DNA of 64,000 nucleotides from Neoakkermansia glycaniphila. GTDB taxonomy: Bacteria; Verrucomicrobiota; Verrucomicrobiia; Verrucomicrobiales; Akkermansiaceae. The notes under the pieces are model-generated. The model was not told where the DNA came from. It worked only from the letters and a program-made list of their open reading frames with translations, and searched no databases. How positions within the stretch are numbered: position 1 is the stretch's first letter; the number at the start of each line of letters is the position of its first letter. Shown in pieces: positions 15,605-24,997 of the stretch. A program made the translations under genes and the position numbers. Where the stretch lies: contig NZ_LIGX01000032.1 of the NCBI RefSeq assembly GCF_001683795.1, positions 93,067-157,066 of the forward strand, read 5' to 3'.

Positions 15605-17059
15605 ATGAATATGGGAGGCAGCGACAGTACGGTTATCGCCATTTGCATGGCCTCGATGCATATGGCCGGTCTATTGCTGGCTTTGCATGCGATGCGGGCG
15701 TCCCGTACGCCGCAGGGTTCGCTTGCCTGGATGTTCGCGCTGGTGGCTGTTCCCTATGTGAGTATTCCTTTGTATTTGGCTCTCGGTTCCCGCCGTTTCA
15801 AGGGGTACGTGGATGCCCGCAAGAGGTATGCGGAGCGCAATACGCGGTTGTCCAACATCACGAGGGATGTGCAGCAGAAACTGTCCACCATGGCCGTGAA
15901 GATGGAAGGCGAGAGGCTGGGGCGGCTGAATGTGCTGCCCGATGTGGCGAATCTTCCGATCTGCCGGGGGAATTCCGCTTCCCTGCTCGTGGACGGCGAC
16001 GAGACGTACAGCGCCATGGCCGAAGCTCTGAAGCGGGCGAAATCGTATATTCTGCTTGAGTTTTACATTATCAAGAACGATAAGGCAGGCGCGATTCTGC
16101 AGAAAGCCGTGATCGAGCGCGTGAAGGCCGGAGTGCAGGTGTACATGCTGTACGATGAGATCGGATCGCACAAGCTGCCCGTGGGTTATATCCGCAAACT
16201 GCGGAAGGCGGGGGTGCGCATCGAGTCTTTCAACGGCAAGAGGTTTTTCCTGACGAATATCGTGCGAGCCAATTTCAGGAATCACAGAAAGCTGGTCATT
16301 GTGGATGGGCGCGAGGCATTCGTAGGCGGGTTGAATGTAGGGGTGGAGTATGTGGGCCTTGGGAGGATGGGCTACTGGCGCGATACGTTCCTGAAGCTGG
16401 AAGGTCCCGCCGTGCTGGAAGCGCAGCTTTGTTTCCTCGAGGACTGGCATTGGGCGACCTATGGCGATGTGCCCTCGTTCGACTGGACGCTTCCCGCGCC
16501 GAAAAAAGATGACGTTCGGATGATGATTCTGCCTTCGGGGCCCGTCGATACCGTCAATGCCTGGAATATGGCGGTCATTTCCCTGGCGCAGACGGCGCAG
16601 CGGAGGCTTTGGCTGACGACACCGTATTTCGTGCCGAACGAGACGGTGCTGTACGAGTTGCAATTGGCGGCTCTGCGCGGCGTGCAGGTGCGTATTCTCG
16701 TGCCGCATGACTGTGACCACAAGATGGTGCAGATGTCTTCCTCGACGTTCATTCCCGATCTTCTTCCGAGCGGCGTGGAGATCTACGCCTATACGAAGGG
16801 TTTCCTTCATGAGAAGGTGGCTCTGGTGGATGACGATGTTTGCTGTGTGGGGACTGCGAATCTCGACAACCGTTCGTTGAGCCTGAATTTCGAGTTGACG
16901 GCGCTGATGTGCGACCGGACGCAGGCGGCTGCCATTGCCGCCATGCTGGAAAAGGATTTCGGGAATGCCCGCCTGATGCAGGCTTCCGACTGGGAGCGGC
17001 ACAGCCTGCTGTACAAGCTGGCATCGAGTTTCGCTCGCTTGATGGCTCCGGTGCAATAG
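15605..17059 (+). CDS. cls: Cardiolipin synthase
   Basis: 484 residues, typical for bacterial ClsA-type enzymes, which join two phosphatidylglycerols into cardiolipin at the inner membrane. Two N-terminal membrane segments (about 10-65) precede two phospholipase-D half-domains, each with an HxK motif: NHRKLVIVDGREAFVGGLN and HEKVALVDDDVCCVGTANLDNRS (abridged). The pattern SLNFE after the second motif is also characteristic. The ATG at 15611 is an alternative start. It has its own promoter and no visible operon partners. Confidence 0.95.
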   Translation: MNMGGSDSTVIAICMASMHMAGLLLALHAMRASRTPQGSLAWMFALVAVPYVSIPLYLALGSRRFKGYVDARKRYAERNTRLSNITRDVQQKLSTMAVKMEGERLGRLNVLPDVANLPICRGNSASLLVDGDETYSAMAEALKRAKSYILLEFYIIKNDKAGAILQKAVIERVKAGVQVYMLYDEIGSHKLPVGYIRKLRKAGVRIESFNGKRFFLTNIVRANFRNHRKLVIVDGREAFVGGLNVGVEYVGLGRMGYWRDTFLKLEGPAVLEAQLCFLEDWHWATYGDVPSFDWTLPAPKKDDVRMMILPSGPVDTVNAWNMAVISLAQTAQRRLWLTTPYFVPNETVLYELQLAALRGVQVRILVPHDCDHKMVQMSSSTFIPDLLPSGVEIYAYTKGFLHEKVALVDDDVCCVGTANLDNRSLSLNFELTALMCDRTQAAAIAAMLEKDFGNARLMQASDWERHSLLYKLASSFARLMAPVQ

Positions 17060-17243
17060 AGGGGATTGCCCGCAGAGGGACGGCCATTTCGGGATTCCCG
17101 GGTGCATGGTTCCGTGGTTGTCCCATGCGGTTCTCTGAAAGGTTGAGACCGGACAATTTCTATTCGATATGGATGGGTGATTTGTGATCGGTTGCGGGCG
17201 TATCAGTCGAGTACGCGAGAGGGGGAGTGAACGGTGTGTGCGG

Positions 17244-17280
17244 AAAATGAAACATCCCGCATGCCGGAACATGCGGGATG
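17244..17280 (-). terminator. Terminator of the nuo operon
   Basis: Eleven-bp arms CATCCCGCATG (17253-17263) and complement (17270-17280) 26 bp after nuoN; the minus-strand tail TTTCATTTT is T-rich. Confidence 0.8.
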
Positions 17281-17305
17281 AAGAGTTGATGGCAGAGGAT
17301 GTTCT

Positions 17306-18754
17306 TTAGAACATGGGGCCTGTGAAGAGGGGCAGAACGCCGCACACGATCAGGAAGGCCACGCTCGCTGCAAGAACGATGCCTGTGACGGGGGGGATGC
17401 TGAGGGGCTTGTCTTCTTCAAGCGGGGTTTCCCAGTACATCATGCGGATGACCTTGAAGTAGTAGTAGAAACCGGCCGCTGCGCATACGATCATGATCGG
17501 GAAGAGCCAGCACATCAGGCAGGCATGGCTGAAGCCGGAGGCTTCCGCGACGGTGATGAACGAGGAGAGCTTGGCAAAGAAGCCGCCCGTGAGCGGAACG
17601 CCCGCCAGAGAGGCGAAGAGTACCGTGATGGCGAAGGCCAGGCGCGGGTTGGTTTTGCCGAGTGCGCGGAAGGCGGAGATTTCTTCGCTGCCGCGCTGGA
17701 TGCGTACCTGAGCGAGGGCGAAGAATGCGCCCATGGTCGCGATCATGTACACGGCAAGGTAGAACGGCACGTACGGTGCATCGAAGTCGGCATGGCCGCA
17801 TTGGAGGTAGAGCGGGAGGATGAAGCCTGCCTGTGCGATGGAGGAGTATCCGAGGAGGCGCTTCATGTTCGTCTGGGCGATGGCGCCCAGATTGCCGATT
17901 ACAAGGGTGAGGGCTGCAATGACCGCAAGGACGGTGTAGATGCGGTGGGCATAGCCGAAGGTGGCGCCGATGTAGCTGAGGAAAGGCGTGAGCAGGATGG
18001 TGAGCAGGGCAAAACCGGCTATCTTGGAGGCGACGGAGAGGAATGCCGTGGTCGGGGTGGGTGCGCCCTGATAGACGTCGGGCACCCATACGTGCATCGG
18101 CACTGCACCGATCTTGAAGGCCGCTCCGAGCAGCAGGAAGGTGATCGCCATCATGAGTCCTGCCGCGATGCCGTCGTTGACGAGGAAGGTGGCAGCTACA
18201 ACGGTGGGGCTGAGTGTGAAGGTACCCGTCATGCCGAAGTACCATGCCGCGCCGAAGACGAGGATGCCGGTGCTGACGGCTCCGAGGACGAGGTATTTGA
18301 CGCCCGCTTCGACGGATCCGTAGTTGCGGCGGTAGTAGCCGACGAGGATGTAGGAGGAGAGCGTGAGGACTTCCAGTCCGACGAAGAGCATGACGAGGTC
18401 CGTCGCCTTGGTCATGGCGCTGATGCCGGCGCAGGCCAGAATGGGCAGGATGTAGAATTCGCCCGTGCCGTCCTGCGTGCCGCTTTCGTTGGAAGAGGCA
18501 TTCGTGATTTTGGCGTAGTCGAATGAGAGGAGCAGCGTCAGCCCGGTCGCGACGACGGCGAGCAGGGCGTAGATTTCATCCTGCAGGGCGAAGGCCGTCA
18601 ACAGGGTGCAAACGGCTCCGGCGAGGCCGAGGAAGCGTTTGGGAAGCTTCTTGAGGAAGGTGTCGGCCATCAGCAGCACGAGCGCAAGGCCGACGAGGAA
18701 GAGTTCGGGAGTAAAGAGCTCCAGACTGTAGCCATCGAATAGTGAGTCAATCAT
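17306..18754 (-). CDS. nuoN: NADH-quinone oxidoreductase subunit N
   Basis: 482 residues with about 14 membrane segments, one of three antiporter-like proton-pumping subunits of complex I. The key TM5 Glu lies in LFVGLEVLTLSSYILVGYYR; later helices carry pumping Lys residues (MKRLLGYSSIAQAGF region). It ends the nuoD-N operon, 30 bp after nuoM, and is followed by a terminator. Confidence 0.96.
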   Translation of the reverse strand: MIDSLFDGYSLELFTPELFLVGLALVLLMADTFLKKLPKRFLGLAGAVCTLLTAFALQDEIYALLAVVATGLTLLLSFDYAKITNASSNESGTQDGTGEFYILPILACAGISAMTKATDLVMLFVGLEVLTLSSYILVGYYRRNYGSVEAGVKYLVLGAVSTGILVFGAAWYFGMTGTFTLSPTVVAATFLVNDGIAAGLMMAITFLLLGAAFKIGAVPMHVWVPDVYQGAPTPTTAFLSVASKIAGFALLTILLTPFLSYIGATFGYAHRIYTVLAVIAALTLVIGNLGAIAQTNMKRLLGYSSIAQAGFILPLYLQCGHADFDAPYVPFYLAVYMIATMGAFFALAQVRIQRGSEEISAFRALGKTNPRLAFAITVLFASLAGVPLTGGFFAKLSSFITVAEASGFSHACLMCWLFPIMIVCAAAGFYYYFKVIRMMYWETPLEEDKPLSIPPVTGIVLAASVAFLIVCGVLPLFTGPMF

Positions 18755-18784
18755 AGCAGATTTGGATGTGGGATGGATGATGGA

Positions 18785-20239
18785 TTACGCGAAAAAGCCG
18801 AGGATGGATGCAGGATACATGCCGAAGAGGACAAGCATGGCCGCAAGGAAGATGGCTGCGGCGCGATCGGAGGCTGTGAGCCCTGCCGCACGGTCGGAGG
18901 CGCGGGAGAGGTCGCCCTGGAAGATGTTGCGGTAGGCGCGGAGCATGTAGATGGCGCTGATGACGAGGCCCCACAGGGCAACGATCGTCGCGATTTGCAC
19001 GGGGCCGAGTCCGAGGCAGCACTTCGTGATGTCCGAGGCGGACCAGTCGGCGAAGCCGGAGAAGAAGATGCAGAGTTCGCCGGGGAAGTTGGCGAGGCCG
19101 GGGAGGCCGATGGAGGCCATGCCCGCAAGGCCGAAGAGGAAGGCCATGACGGGGAGTTTGCCGCCGAGGCCGCCGAGCGCGCCGATTTCCAGCGTGCGGG
19201 TCTGGCTTTCGATCTGTCCGCAGAAGAGGAAGAGCAGGGCGATGGAGATGCCGTGCGCCAGCATCAGGAGGGCGGCTCCCTTGACGGCCCATTCGTTGTG
19301 GCCGTTGGCGGCGACGAGTGCGGCGAAGGCAAGGAAGATGTAGCCCATGTGCATCACGGAGGAGTTGCCGAGGAGGTAGTCCAGCCGTTTCTGGTTGACG
19401 GTGACGTAGCCGACCCAGATGATGTTGCCGAGGAGGCAGATGAGGAGCAGGTTGTTCCATCCGGCGAAGATGTCGATCTTGTTGCCGAGGACGGAGGCGA
19501 ACATGAAGAGGCCGTAGAGGCCGAATTTCTTCAGTACGCCAGCATGCATCATGGCGACGGGTGTCGGAGCCGAGGCGTAGGCCGGGGCTGCCCATGAGTG
19601 GAACGGGAAGAGGGAGACGAGCGTGCCGAAGCCGACGAGGAGCAGTCCTGCGATGGCATGGCCGTATTCGAGCGGGGCTCCTGCGGCTACCGAGGCGGCG
19701 ATGCCGGAGAAGGTGTAGCCGAGCTGGGAGCCGAGCAGGATGAGGCCGACGAGCAGGACCATGGAGGCGGCTCCGAGGTACAGGGTGGCTTTCCATGCGA
19801 TGGTGCGGCGGTCTCCGCGGCCGAAGAAGCCGATCATGACGAAGGTCGGGATCAGCGCCAGTTCATGGAAGGAGAAGAAGGCGATGATGTTGTCCGAGAG
19901 GAATGCGCCTGTGGCTCCAGCCGAGATGAGCAGGGCGGAGTTGTACCACGAGGCCTTGGAGCCTTCGGGAGCCTTCGTGCCGAGTACGGTGGCGAAGGTG
20001 ACGAGTAAGGTGAGGATCAACATGATTTTGGCAAGTGCGGGCGCCAGCGTCAGTTGAAGGGATACTCCGCCGATTTGCGTCCAGAAGGAAGTATCGGCAG
20101 CATCGAATCCGGAAACGGCCCAGATGCCGAGGCCCAGGGTCAGGACGGCGCTGAGGATCGCCGTCGGACGTGCGGGAGCTTTTGCCAGCCCGATCAGGGC
20201 TGCGGCCAACATGGGGATGAGTATAAGCCAGATAAGCAT
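18785..20239 (-). CDS. nuoM: NADH-quinone oxidoreductase subunit M
   Basis: 484 residues, antiporter-like proton-pumping subunit. The TM5 Glu is in FHELALIPTFVMIGFFG, matching the essential Glu of E. coli NuoM; the conserved helix ASAPTPVAMMHAGVLKKFGLYG is also present (Lys in the discontinuous helix region). It lies between nuoL and nuoN. Confidence 0.96.
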   Translation of the reverse strand: MLIWLILIPMLAAALIGLAKAPARPTAILSAVLTLGLGIWAVSGFDAADTSFWTQIGGVSLQLTLAPALAKIMLILTLLVTFATVLGTKAPEGSKASWYNSALLISAGATGAFLSDNIIAFFSFHELALIPTFVMIGFFGRGDRRTIAWKATLYLGAASMVLLVGLILLGSQLGYTFSGIAASVAAGAPLEYGHAIAGLLLVGFGTLVSLFPFHSWAAPAYASAPTPVAMMHAGVLKKFGLYGLFMFASVLGNKIDIFAGWNNLLLICLLGNIIWVGYVTVNQKRLDYLLGNSSVMHMGYIFLAFAALVAANGHNEWAVKGAALLMLAHGISIALLFLFCGQIESQTRTLEIGALGGLGGKLPVMAFLFGLAGMASIGLPGLANFPGELCIFFSGFADWSASDITKCCLGLGPVQIATIVALWGLVISAIYMLRAYRNIFQGDLSRASDRAAGLTASDRAAAIFLAAMLVLFGMYPASILGFFA

Positions 20240-20260
20240 GGTGTGAGTTCGTTTGTGAGG

Positions 20261-22102
20261 TTAGATGCGGGAGAAGACCATGAGATAGACGATGAAGAGA
20301 ATGCCGAGTCCGAAGATGAAGGCATAGCCTCGCAGGTAGCCCGCCTGCATGCGGCGGACGAGGTTGCCGATGCCCGCGACGATGCGGGCTGCTCCCTGGA
20401 CGATGAGGCCACCGATGATGAATTGGTCGAAGAAGTCGATGATGGTGGCGAGGGTTCCCTGAATGCCGCGGATGAGGACTTTGTCGTAGAATTTGTCGAT
20501 GTACAGGCGGTTGGCCAGCGCGCGGGAGATGGCGTTGTTCGCGAGCGGGTCGGTGTCGCGGCTGCGTCCGTAAACGGCGACGGCAAGGATGATGCCGAGG
20601 GCGAGTGCGCCGAGGGAGACGTAGAAGGCGAAGCCGGGTTCGAAGGCGTGCGCGTGGAAGCCGTTGAAGGGTACGAGCCGGTCGGCGACGACGCTGTAAC
20701 CCGAGATGACGGCCATGACGGCAAGCAGGATGAGCGGAAGTGTCATGCACGGTGCGACTTCGTGGGCATGCCCTGCCTGTTCGCTGCGGGCGCGGCCCTT
20801 GAAGACGACGAGGACGAGGCGGAGCATGTAGAAGGTGGTGAGGCATGCGACGCCTGCACCTACCCAGAAGTAGAAGGGATTGTGCTCAAGGGCGGCATCG
20901 AGGGTGGCTTCCTTCGAGAAGAATCCGGAGGTGCCGGGGATGGCGATGAGGGCGGCGGTGCCGAGGATGAAGCAGAGGGCGGTGATTTTCATTTTGCCGC
21001 CGAGGCCGCCCATTTTCCAGATGTCCTGTTCGTGGTGGCAGGCGAGGATGATGGCGCCGGCTCCGAGGAAGAGCAGGGCCTTGAACCAGGCATGCGTGAA
21101 GAGGTGGAACATGGCGGCTTCGCCGGAGCATACGCCGACGGCCATGACCATGTAGCCGAGCTGGGAGAGGGTGGAGTAGGCGAGGATGCGCTTGATGTCG
21201 TTCTGCTGGGTGGCCATGAGCGCCGCGATGACGGCAGTGATGGCGCCGACGGCGGTGATGACTTCCGAGGGAAGTCCGGCAAAGGCTTCGACTCCGATGG
21301 AGGTCTGTACGCGGACGAGCATGTAGACACCGGCGGCGACCATGGTAGCAGCATGGATGAGGGCCGAGACGGGGGTCGGGCCTTCCATGGCATCCGGAAG
21401 CCAGACGTGCAGCGGGAACTGGGCGGATTTGCCGACCGCGCCGCAGAAGAGGCAGAGGATCATGGCGGCGAGGGCGAAGGCGGGTACGCCTGCGGGGACG
21501 GCCATGTTGTCGAAGGAGAGTGTGCCCATCATGCCCCATGCGATGAGGATGCCGATGAGGAATCCGTAGTCGCCGACGCGGTTGGTGATGAAGGCTTTTT
21601 TGGCTGCATCGGCGGCGGCGTTTTTCTTGTACCAGTGGCCGATGAGCAGGTAGGAGGAGAAGCCGACGAGTTCCCAGTAGATGAAGGTCATCGCCAGGTT
21701 CGTGGAGAGGACGATGCCGGTCATCGAGAACATGAAGATGCTGAGGGCGGCGAAGTAGCGGCCCTTGGCGGAATCATCCTTCATGTAGCCCCACGAGAAG
21801 ATGTGGACGAGGAGGCCGATGCCGGTGACGAGGACCATCATGCGGATGGCGAGGTCGTCCAGCATGCAGCCGATGTCGATGGAGGCCGTTTTGGAGATCG
21901 GTATCCAGGTGAAAGAGAGCGTTTCCGCAGCACGGGCAGCCGCATCTTCCTGCAGCAGGAGGATGGAGAGCGCGAAGGTGATGAGGGCCGAGAGTGTGGC
22001 CGTGAGGGCTGCGATGTTCCCCTTTTTGGCGAGCAGGAGCCAGTTGATGGCGGCAACGGCAAGCGGCAGGAGGAGCAGGATCCAGGTGATGTTCAGGTCC
22101 AT
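20261..22102 (-). CDS. nuoL: NADH-quinone oxidoreductase subunit L
   Basis: 613 residues, the distal antiporter-like subunit. Recognised by TM5 YWELVGFSSYLLIGHWY, the segment DAMEGPTPVSALIHAATMVAAG and the long C-terminal lateral helix that braces the membrane arm, ending in extra membrane segments. The length matches E. coli NuoL (613). It is 15 bp downstream of nuoK. Confidence 0.97.
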   Translation of the reverse strand: MDLNITWILLLLPLAVAAINWLLLAKKGNIAALTATLSALITFALSILLLQEDAAARAAETLSFTWIPISKTASIDIGCMLDDLAIRMMVLVTGIGLLVHIFSWGYMKDDSAKGRYFAALSIFMFSMTGIVLSTNLAMTFIYWELVGFSSYLLIGHWYKKNAAADAAKKAFITNRVGDYGFLIGILIAWGMMGTLSFDNMAVPAGVPAFALAAMILCLFCGAVGKSAQFPLHVWLPDAMEGPTPVSALIHAATMVAAGVYMLVRVQTSIGVEAFAGLPSEVITAVGAITAVIAALMATQQNDIKRILAYSTLSQLGYMVMAVGVCSGEAAMFHLFTHAWFKALLFLGAGAIILACHHEQDIWKMGGLGGKMKITALCFILGTAALIAIPGTSGFFSKEATLDAALEHNPFYFWVGAGVACLTTFYMLRLVLVVFKGRARSEQAGHAHEVAPCMTLPLILLAVMAVISGYSVVADRLVPFNGFHAHAFEPGFAFYVSLGALALGIILAVAVYGRSRDTDPLANNAISRALANRLYIDKFYDKVLIRGIQGTLATIIDFFDQFIIGGLIVQGAARIVAGIGNLVRRMQAGYLRGYAFIFGLGILFIVYLMVFSRI

Positions 22103-22117
22103 GTTGTGTGGCGGGGG

Positions 22118-22429
22118 TTAGTCTTTCAGGACGGTCATGGCTGTGCTGTCCACCGTGCGGCGGGCGCGGTACATGGCGACGATGAGCGCGAGGCCGATGG
22201 CGACTTCTGCGGCGGCGATGGCGAAGACGAAGAGGGCCATGATCTGGCCGTCATAGACGGGGAGTCCGTCCGTGCCCTGTGCGCGGGAGAATGCGATGAG
22301 GGAGATGTTCGCGGCGCTCAGCATCATTTCCAGACACATGAATACGACGATGATATCGCGACGGATGATGACGCCCGCGAGGCCGACGGCAAAGAGCAGT
22401 CCCGAGAATATCAGATAATGAGCTAACAT
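22118..22429 (-). CDS. nuoK: NADH-quinone oxidoreductase subunit K
   Basis: 103 residues, three membrane helices. The two buried Glu residues needed for proton movement are visible in LEMMLSAANISLIAFSR and AAAEVAIGLALIVAMYR. It lies between nuoJ and nuoL with short spacers. Confidence 0.96.
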   Translation of the reverse strand: MLAHYLIFSGLLFAVGLAGVIIRRDIIVVFMCLEMMLSAANISLIAFSRAQGTDGLPVYDGQIMALFVFAIAAAEVAIGLALIVAMYRARRTVDSTAMTVLKD

Positions 22430-22451
22430 AGTCTTGAAGGTGTATTGGCGG

Positions 22452-23099
22452 TTAGTCTTTCCTGTCCGGACGGCGGCAGAGGACGACTGCGCCGATGGTG
22501 CCTACGAGGAGGATGAGGCCGAGGAGTACGAATTGGTAGTTGTATTTTCCGAAGAGGGTCTGGCCGAGCATGGTGGTGTCTGGGAAGTCTCCTTCCTTGA
22601 GTTCCTTGAGGACGGCAGAGTCCTTGCGGAATTGTTCGGCGTGTTTGGCTGCATAGGCCTCGGGATCGATCTTGGGCAGTTTGCCGGCGTAGGCGTTTTG
22701 TTCGGATTTGTCCTGAATCTTGGCGGGGCAGCAGGCGGCGGGGCAGTCGCGGCCGCCCGGCAGGTTGAGCGTGACGCTGGTGACCATGCCGGCGAATGCC
22801 GCGGCGACGCAGGAGGCGACGCAGCAGATGAGCCATCCGCGGCGGCCCTTTTCTTCTTTCTTCACGTTGAGCAACATGATGATGAAGAGGAAGAGCACCA
22901 TGATCGCGCCTGCATAGACGAGGATTTGGATGATGCCGAGGAAGTGTGCTCCGAGGCCGAAGAGGACGGCAGCCGTCATGGCGAACGAGACGGCCATGCA
23001 CATGGCGGAGGAGACGGGGTTGCGGAGGGCGACGACGAGGACGGATGTCAGCAGCGCCAGCCCGGCGAAGAGGTAGAACAGAATGTCGCAGAGTTCCAT
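22452..23099 (-). CDS. nuoJ: NADH-quinone oxidoreductase subunit J with an enlarged loop
   Basis: 215 residues; most bacterial NuoJ are about 165-185. Membrane helices 1-3 (AMCMAVSFAMTAAVLFGLG, YAGAIMVLFLFIIMLLN) are conserved, including the pi-bulge helix region that opens the proton path. Between the fourth and fifth helices there is an extra hydrophilic stretch of roughly 65 residues with three Cys (RDCPAACCPAK) and many charged residues. Whether the Cys have a role is unknown. Confidence 0.93.
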   Translation of the reverse strand: MELCDILFYLFAGLALLTSVLVVALRNPVSSAMCMAVSFAMTAAVLFGLGAHFLGIIQILVYAGAIMVLFLFIIMLLNVKKEEKGRRGWLICCVASCVAAAFAGMVTSVTLNLPGGRDCPAACCPAKIQDKSEQNAYAGKLPKIDPEAYAAKHAEQFRKDSAVLKELKEGDFPDTTMLGQTLFGKYNYQFVLLGLILLVGTIGAVVLCRRPDRKD

Positions 23100-23109
23100 G
23101 GCTGTGTTT

Positions 23110-23676
23110 TTATTTGTATTGGTTCCACTTGTTGACGAGACCGCGTTTGGTGCCTCCCATTTCGTAGAGGCGGGCTTTGTCGTTTTTGCCGTCTTCGCGG
23201 GTTTCCGGCGTGATGAGGTATTCCTTGGTCAGGAAGATGGCCTGTTCGGGGCAGACTTCCTGGCACATGCCGCAGTAGATGCAACGGAGCATGTCGATTT
23301 CGAATTCGACCGGTCCTTTTTCGGGTTTCTGGTTGGATGCGTCCGCCGGAAGCGTGCCGGGTTTGATGGTGATGGCGCGGGGCGGACAGATGAATTCGCA
23401 GAGCTGGCAGGAGACGCAGCGTTCGCGGCCGTCTTCGCCACGGACGAGGGCGGGCGCGCCTCGGTAGTATTCGGGGAGGTGTTTGTCCCAGCGGTGTTCG
23501 GGGAACTGCATGGTGACGCCTATGCCGGAGCCGCCGAGTTCCTTTTTATTGCGGGATTTGCCGAGCAGGGCGAGTACAAGGTGCCTGAGCGTGATGCAGA
23601 GACCTTGCCCCAGTGCCTTCAGGTAGATCCTGTCCAAGAGGGAGAACTTGGGGCGTTTGATCGGAGTGTAGGACAT
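23110..23676 (-). CDS. nuoI: NADH-quinone oxidoreductase subunit I
   Basis: 188 residues with two [4Fe-4S] motifs: CVSCQLCEFICPP and CIYCGMCQEVCPEQA, carrying clusters N6a and N6b, which pass electrons from NuoG to NuoB. It lies 10 bp upstream of nuoJ and 20 bp after nuoH in the operon. Confidence 0.97.
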   Translation of the reverse strand: MSYTPIKRPKFSLLDRIYLKALGQGLCITLRHLVLALLGKSRNKKELGGSGIGVTMQFPEHRWDKHLPEYYRGAPALVRGEDGRERCVSCQLCEFICPPRAITIKPGTLPADASNQKPEKGPVEFEIDMLRCIYCGMCQEVCPEQAIFLTKEYLITPETREDGKNDKARLYEMGGTKRGLVNKWNQYK

Positions 23677-23696
23677 GTGTTGTTGCGGTTGGAAGC

Positions 23697-24965
23697 TTAT
23701 TGGACGAAGTAGAGGATGGCGGCCGTCAGGAAGATGTTGACGACGGCGAGTTCGAAGAAGACGAGCCAGCCGAGCTTCATGACCTGGTCATAGCGGAAGC
23801 GGGGCAGCGTCCAGCGCACCCAGACGAAGAAGTAGCAGAAGAAGAGGAGTTTCAGCAGGAAGGCTATGAACTGGAAGAGGACTGCCCACCACTGGCCGAG
23901 GTTGTCGGCGCACCATGCATCGAGGCCGAAGCCCATGGACCAGCCTCCGAGGAAGAGGGTGATGACGAGGGCGGAGCCGACGACCATGGCGGCATATTCA
24001 CCCATGAAGAAGAGGGCGAATTTCATGGAGGAGTATTCCGTGTGGTAGCCGCCGACGAGGTCGGTTTCGCATTCGGCCATGTCGAACGGGGTTCGGTTGG
24101 CTTCCGCGAAGATGGAGGTGAGGAAGATGATGAAGCTGATGGCGATGGGGATGAGGAGGATCCAGCGCTGTTCGGAGAGGCCTTCACCCCAGAGCGGGAG
24201 GAGCATCCAGCCGTTGTCGGCCTGGTACTGGACGATGTTCTGGAGGTTGAGGTGGCCGTAGATCATCAACAGGGGGATGATGGAGAGGCCCATGGAGATT
24301 TCGTACGAGATCATCTGGGCGGAGGCGCGGACGCCGCCAAGGAAGGGGTACTTCGAGTTGGAGGCCCATCCGGCGAGGGTGAGGCCGTATACGGAGATGG
24401 AGGCGAGGGCGAATATCCAGAGGAGGCCGATGTCGAGGTTGGCCACGCACATGGAGATGTTGCCGTATTTGGTTTCGACTTCTCCGGCAAGGGGGAGGAC
24501 GGCGGCGGTGACGAGCGGCGGAGCCAGGACGAGTGCCGGAGCGAGCCAGAAGTAGAATTTGCGGACGAAGGGCGGCGTGAAGTCCTGCTTGAGGAAGAGT
24601 TTGGCGCCGTCTACCGCGGGCTGGACAAGGCCGAAGATGGGGATGTCCTTGTCGAGGCGGAAGTATTTGAAGATGCCGGCGAGGCGCCCGTCATGCGGGA
24701 ATCCGAAGAAGTCCAGCACTTTGACAAAGGGTATTTCCTTTTTCGATCCGAGTGAGCGGATGATGGTGAGCGGGATGCCCGCGCGGTTGGGTCCCGGGCG
24801 GTCCTGAATGAGGCCCGCGACGCGGCGTTCGATGAACACGCAGATCGGGATGAAGATGATGACGACGGCAAAGCATACGACGAGCTTGATGAGGGTCGTG
24901 ATGCTGTAGAACCAGACGGGGTTGCTCAGCAGATCGTCGAAGAATTGGCAAATGGCTTCAATCAT
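23697..24965 (-). CDS. nuoH: NADH-quinone oxidoreductase subunit H
   Basis: 422 residues, eight or more membrane helices, longer than E. coli NuoH (325). It forms the quinone chamber with NuoB and NuoD. Signature ERRVAGLIQDRPGPNRAG near the N-terminus and NRTPFDMAECETDLVGGYH are intact, with the conserved acidic residues that couple quinone reduction to proton pumping. Extra length lies mainly in loops around residues 75-100 and near the C-terminal end. Confidence 0.97.
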   Translation of the reverse strand: MIEAICQFFDDLLSNPVWFYSITTLIKLVVCFAVVIIFIPICVFIERRVAGLIQDRPGPNRAGIPLTIIRSLGSKKEIPFVKVLDFFGFPHDGRLAGIFKYFRLDKDIPIFGLVQPAVDGAKLFLKQDFTPPFVRKFYFWLAPALVLAPPLVTAAVLPLAGEVETKYGNISMCVANLDIGLLWIFALASISVYGLTLAGWASNSKYPFLGGVRASAQMISYEISMGLSIIPLLMIYGHLNLQNIVQYQADNGWMLLPLWGEGLSEQRWILLIPIAISFIIFLTSIFAEANRTPFDMAECETDLVGGYHTEYSSMKFALFFMGEYAAMVVGSALVITLFLGGWSMGFGLDAWCADNLGQWWAVLFQFIAFLLKLLFFCYFFVWVRWTLPRFRYDQVMKLGWLVFFELAVVNIFLTAAILYFVQ

Positions 24966-24997
24966 GGTCGTTTTCGTTCAGTCTTGTTCCTGTGTAC

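Noticed and set aside
20054..22426. A 790-codon plus-strand open frame antisense to nuoL and nuoM
   Set aside because: The translation is an Asp/Glu/Gly-rich shadow of high-GC coding sequence on the other strand, with no domain pattern.
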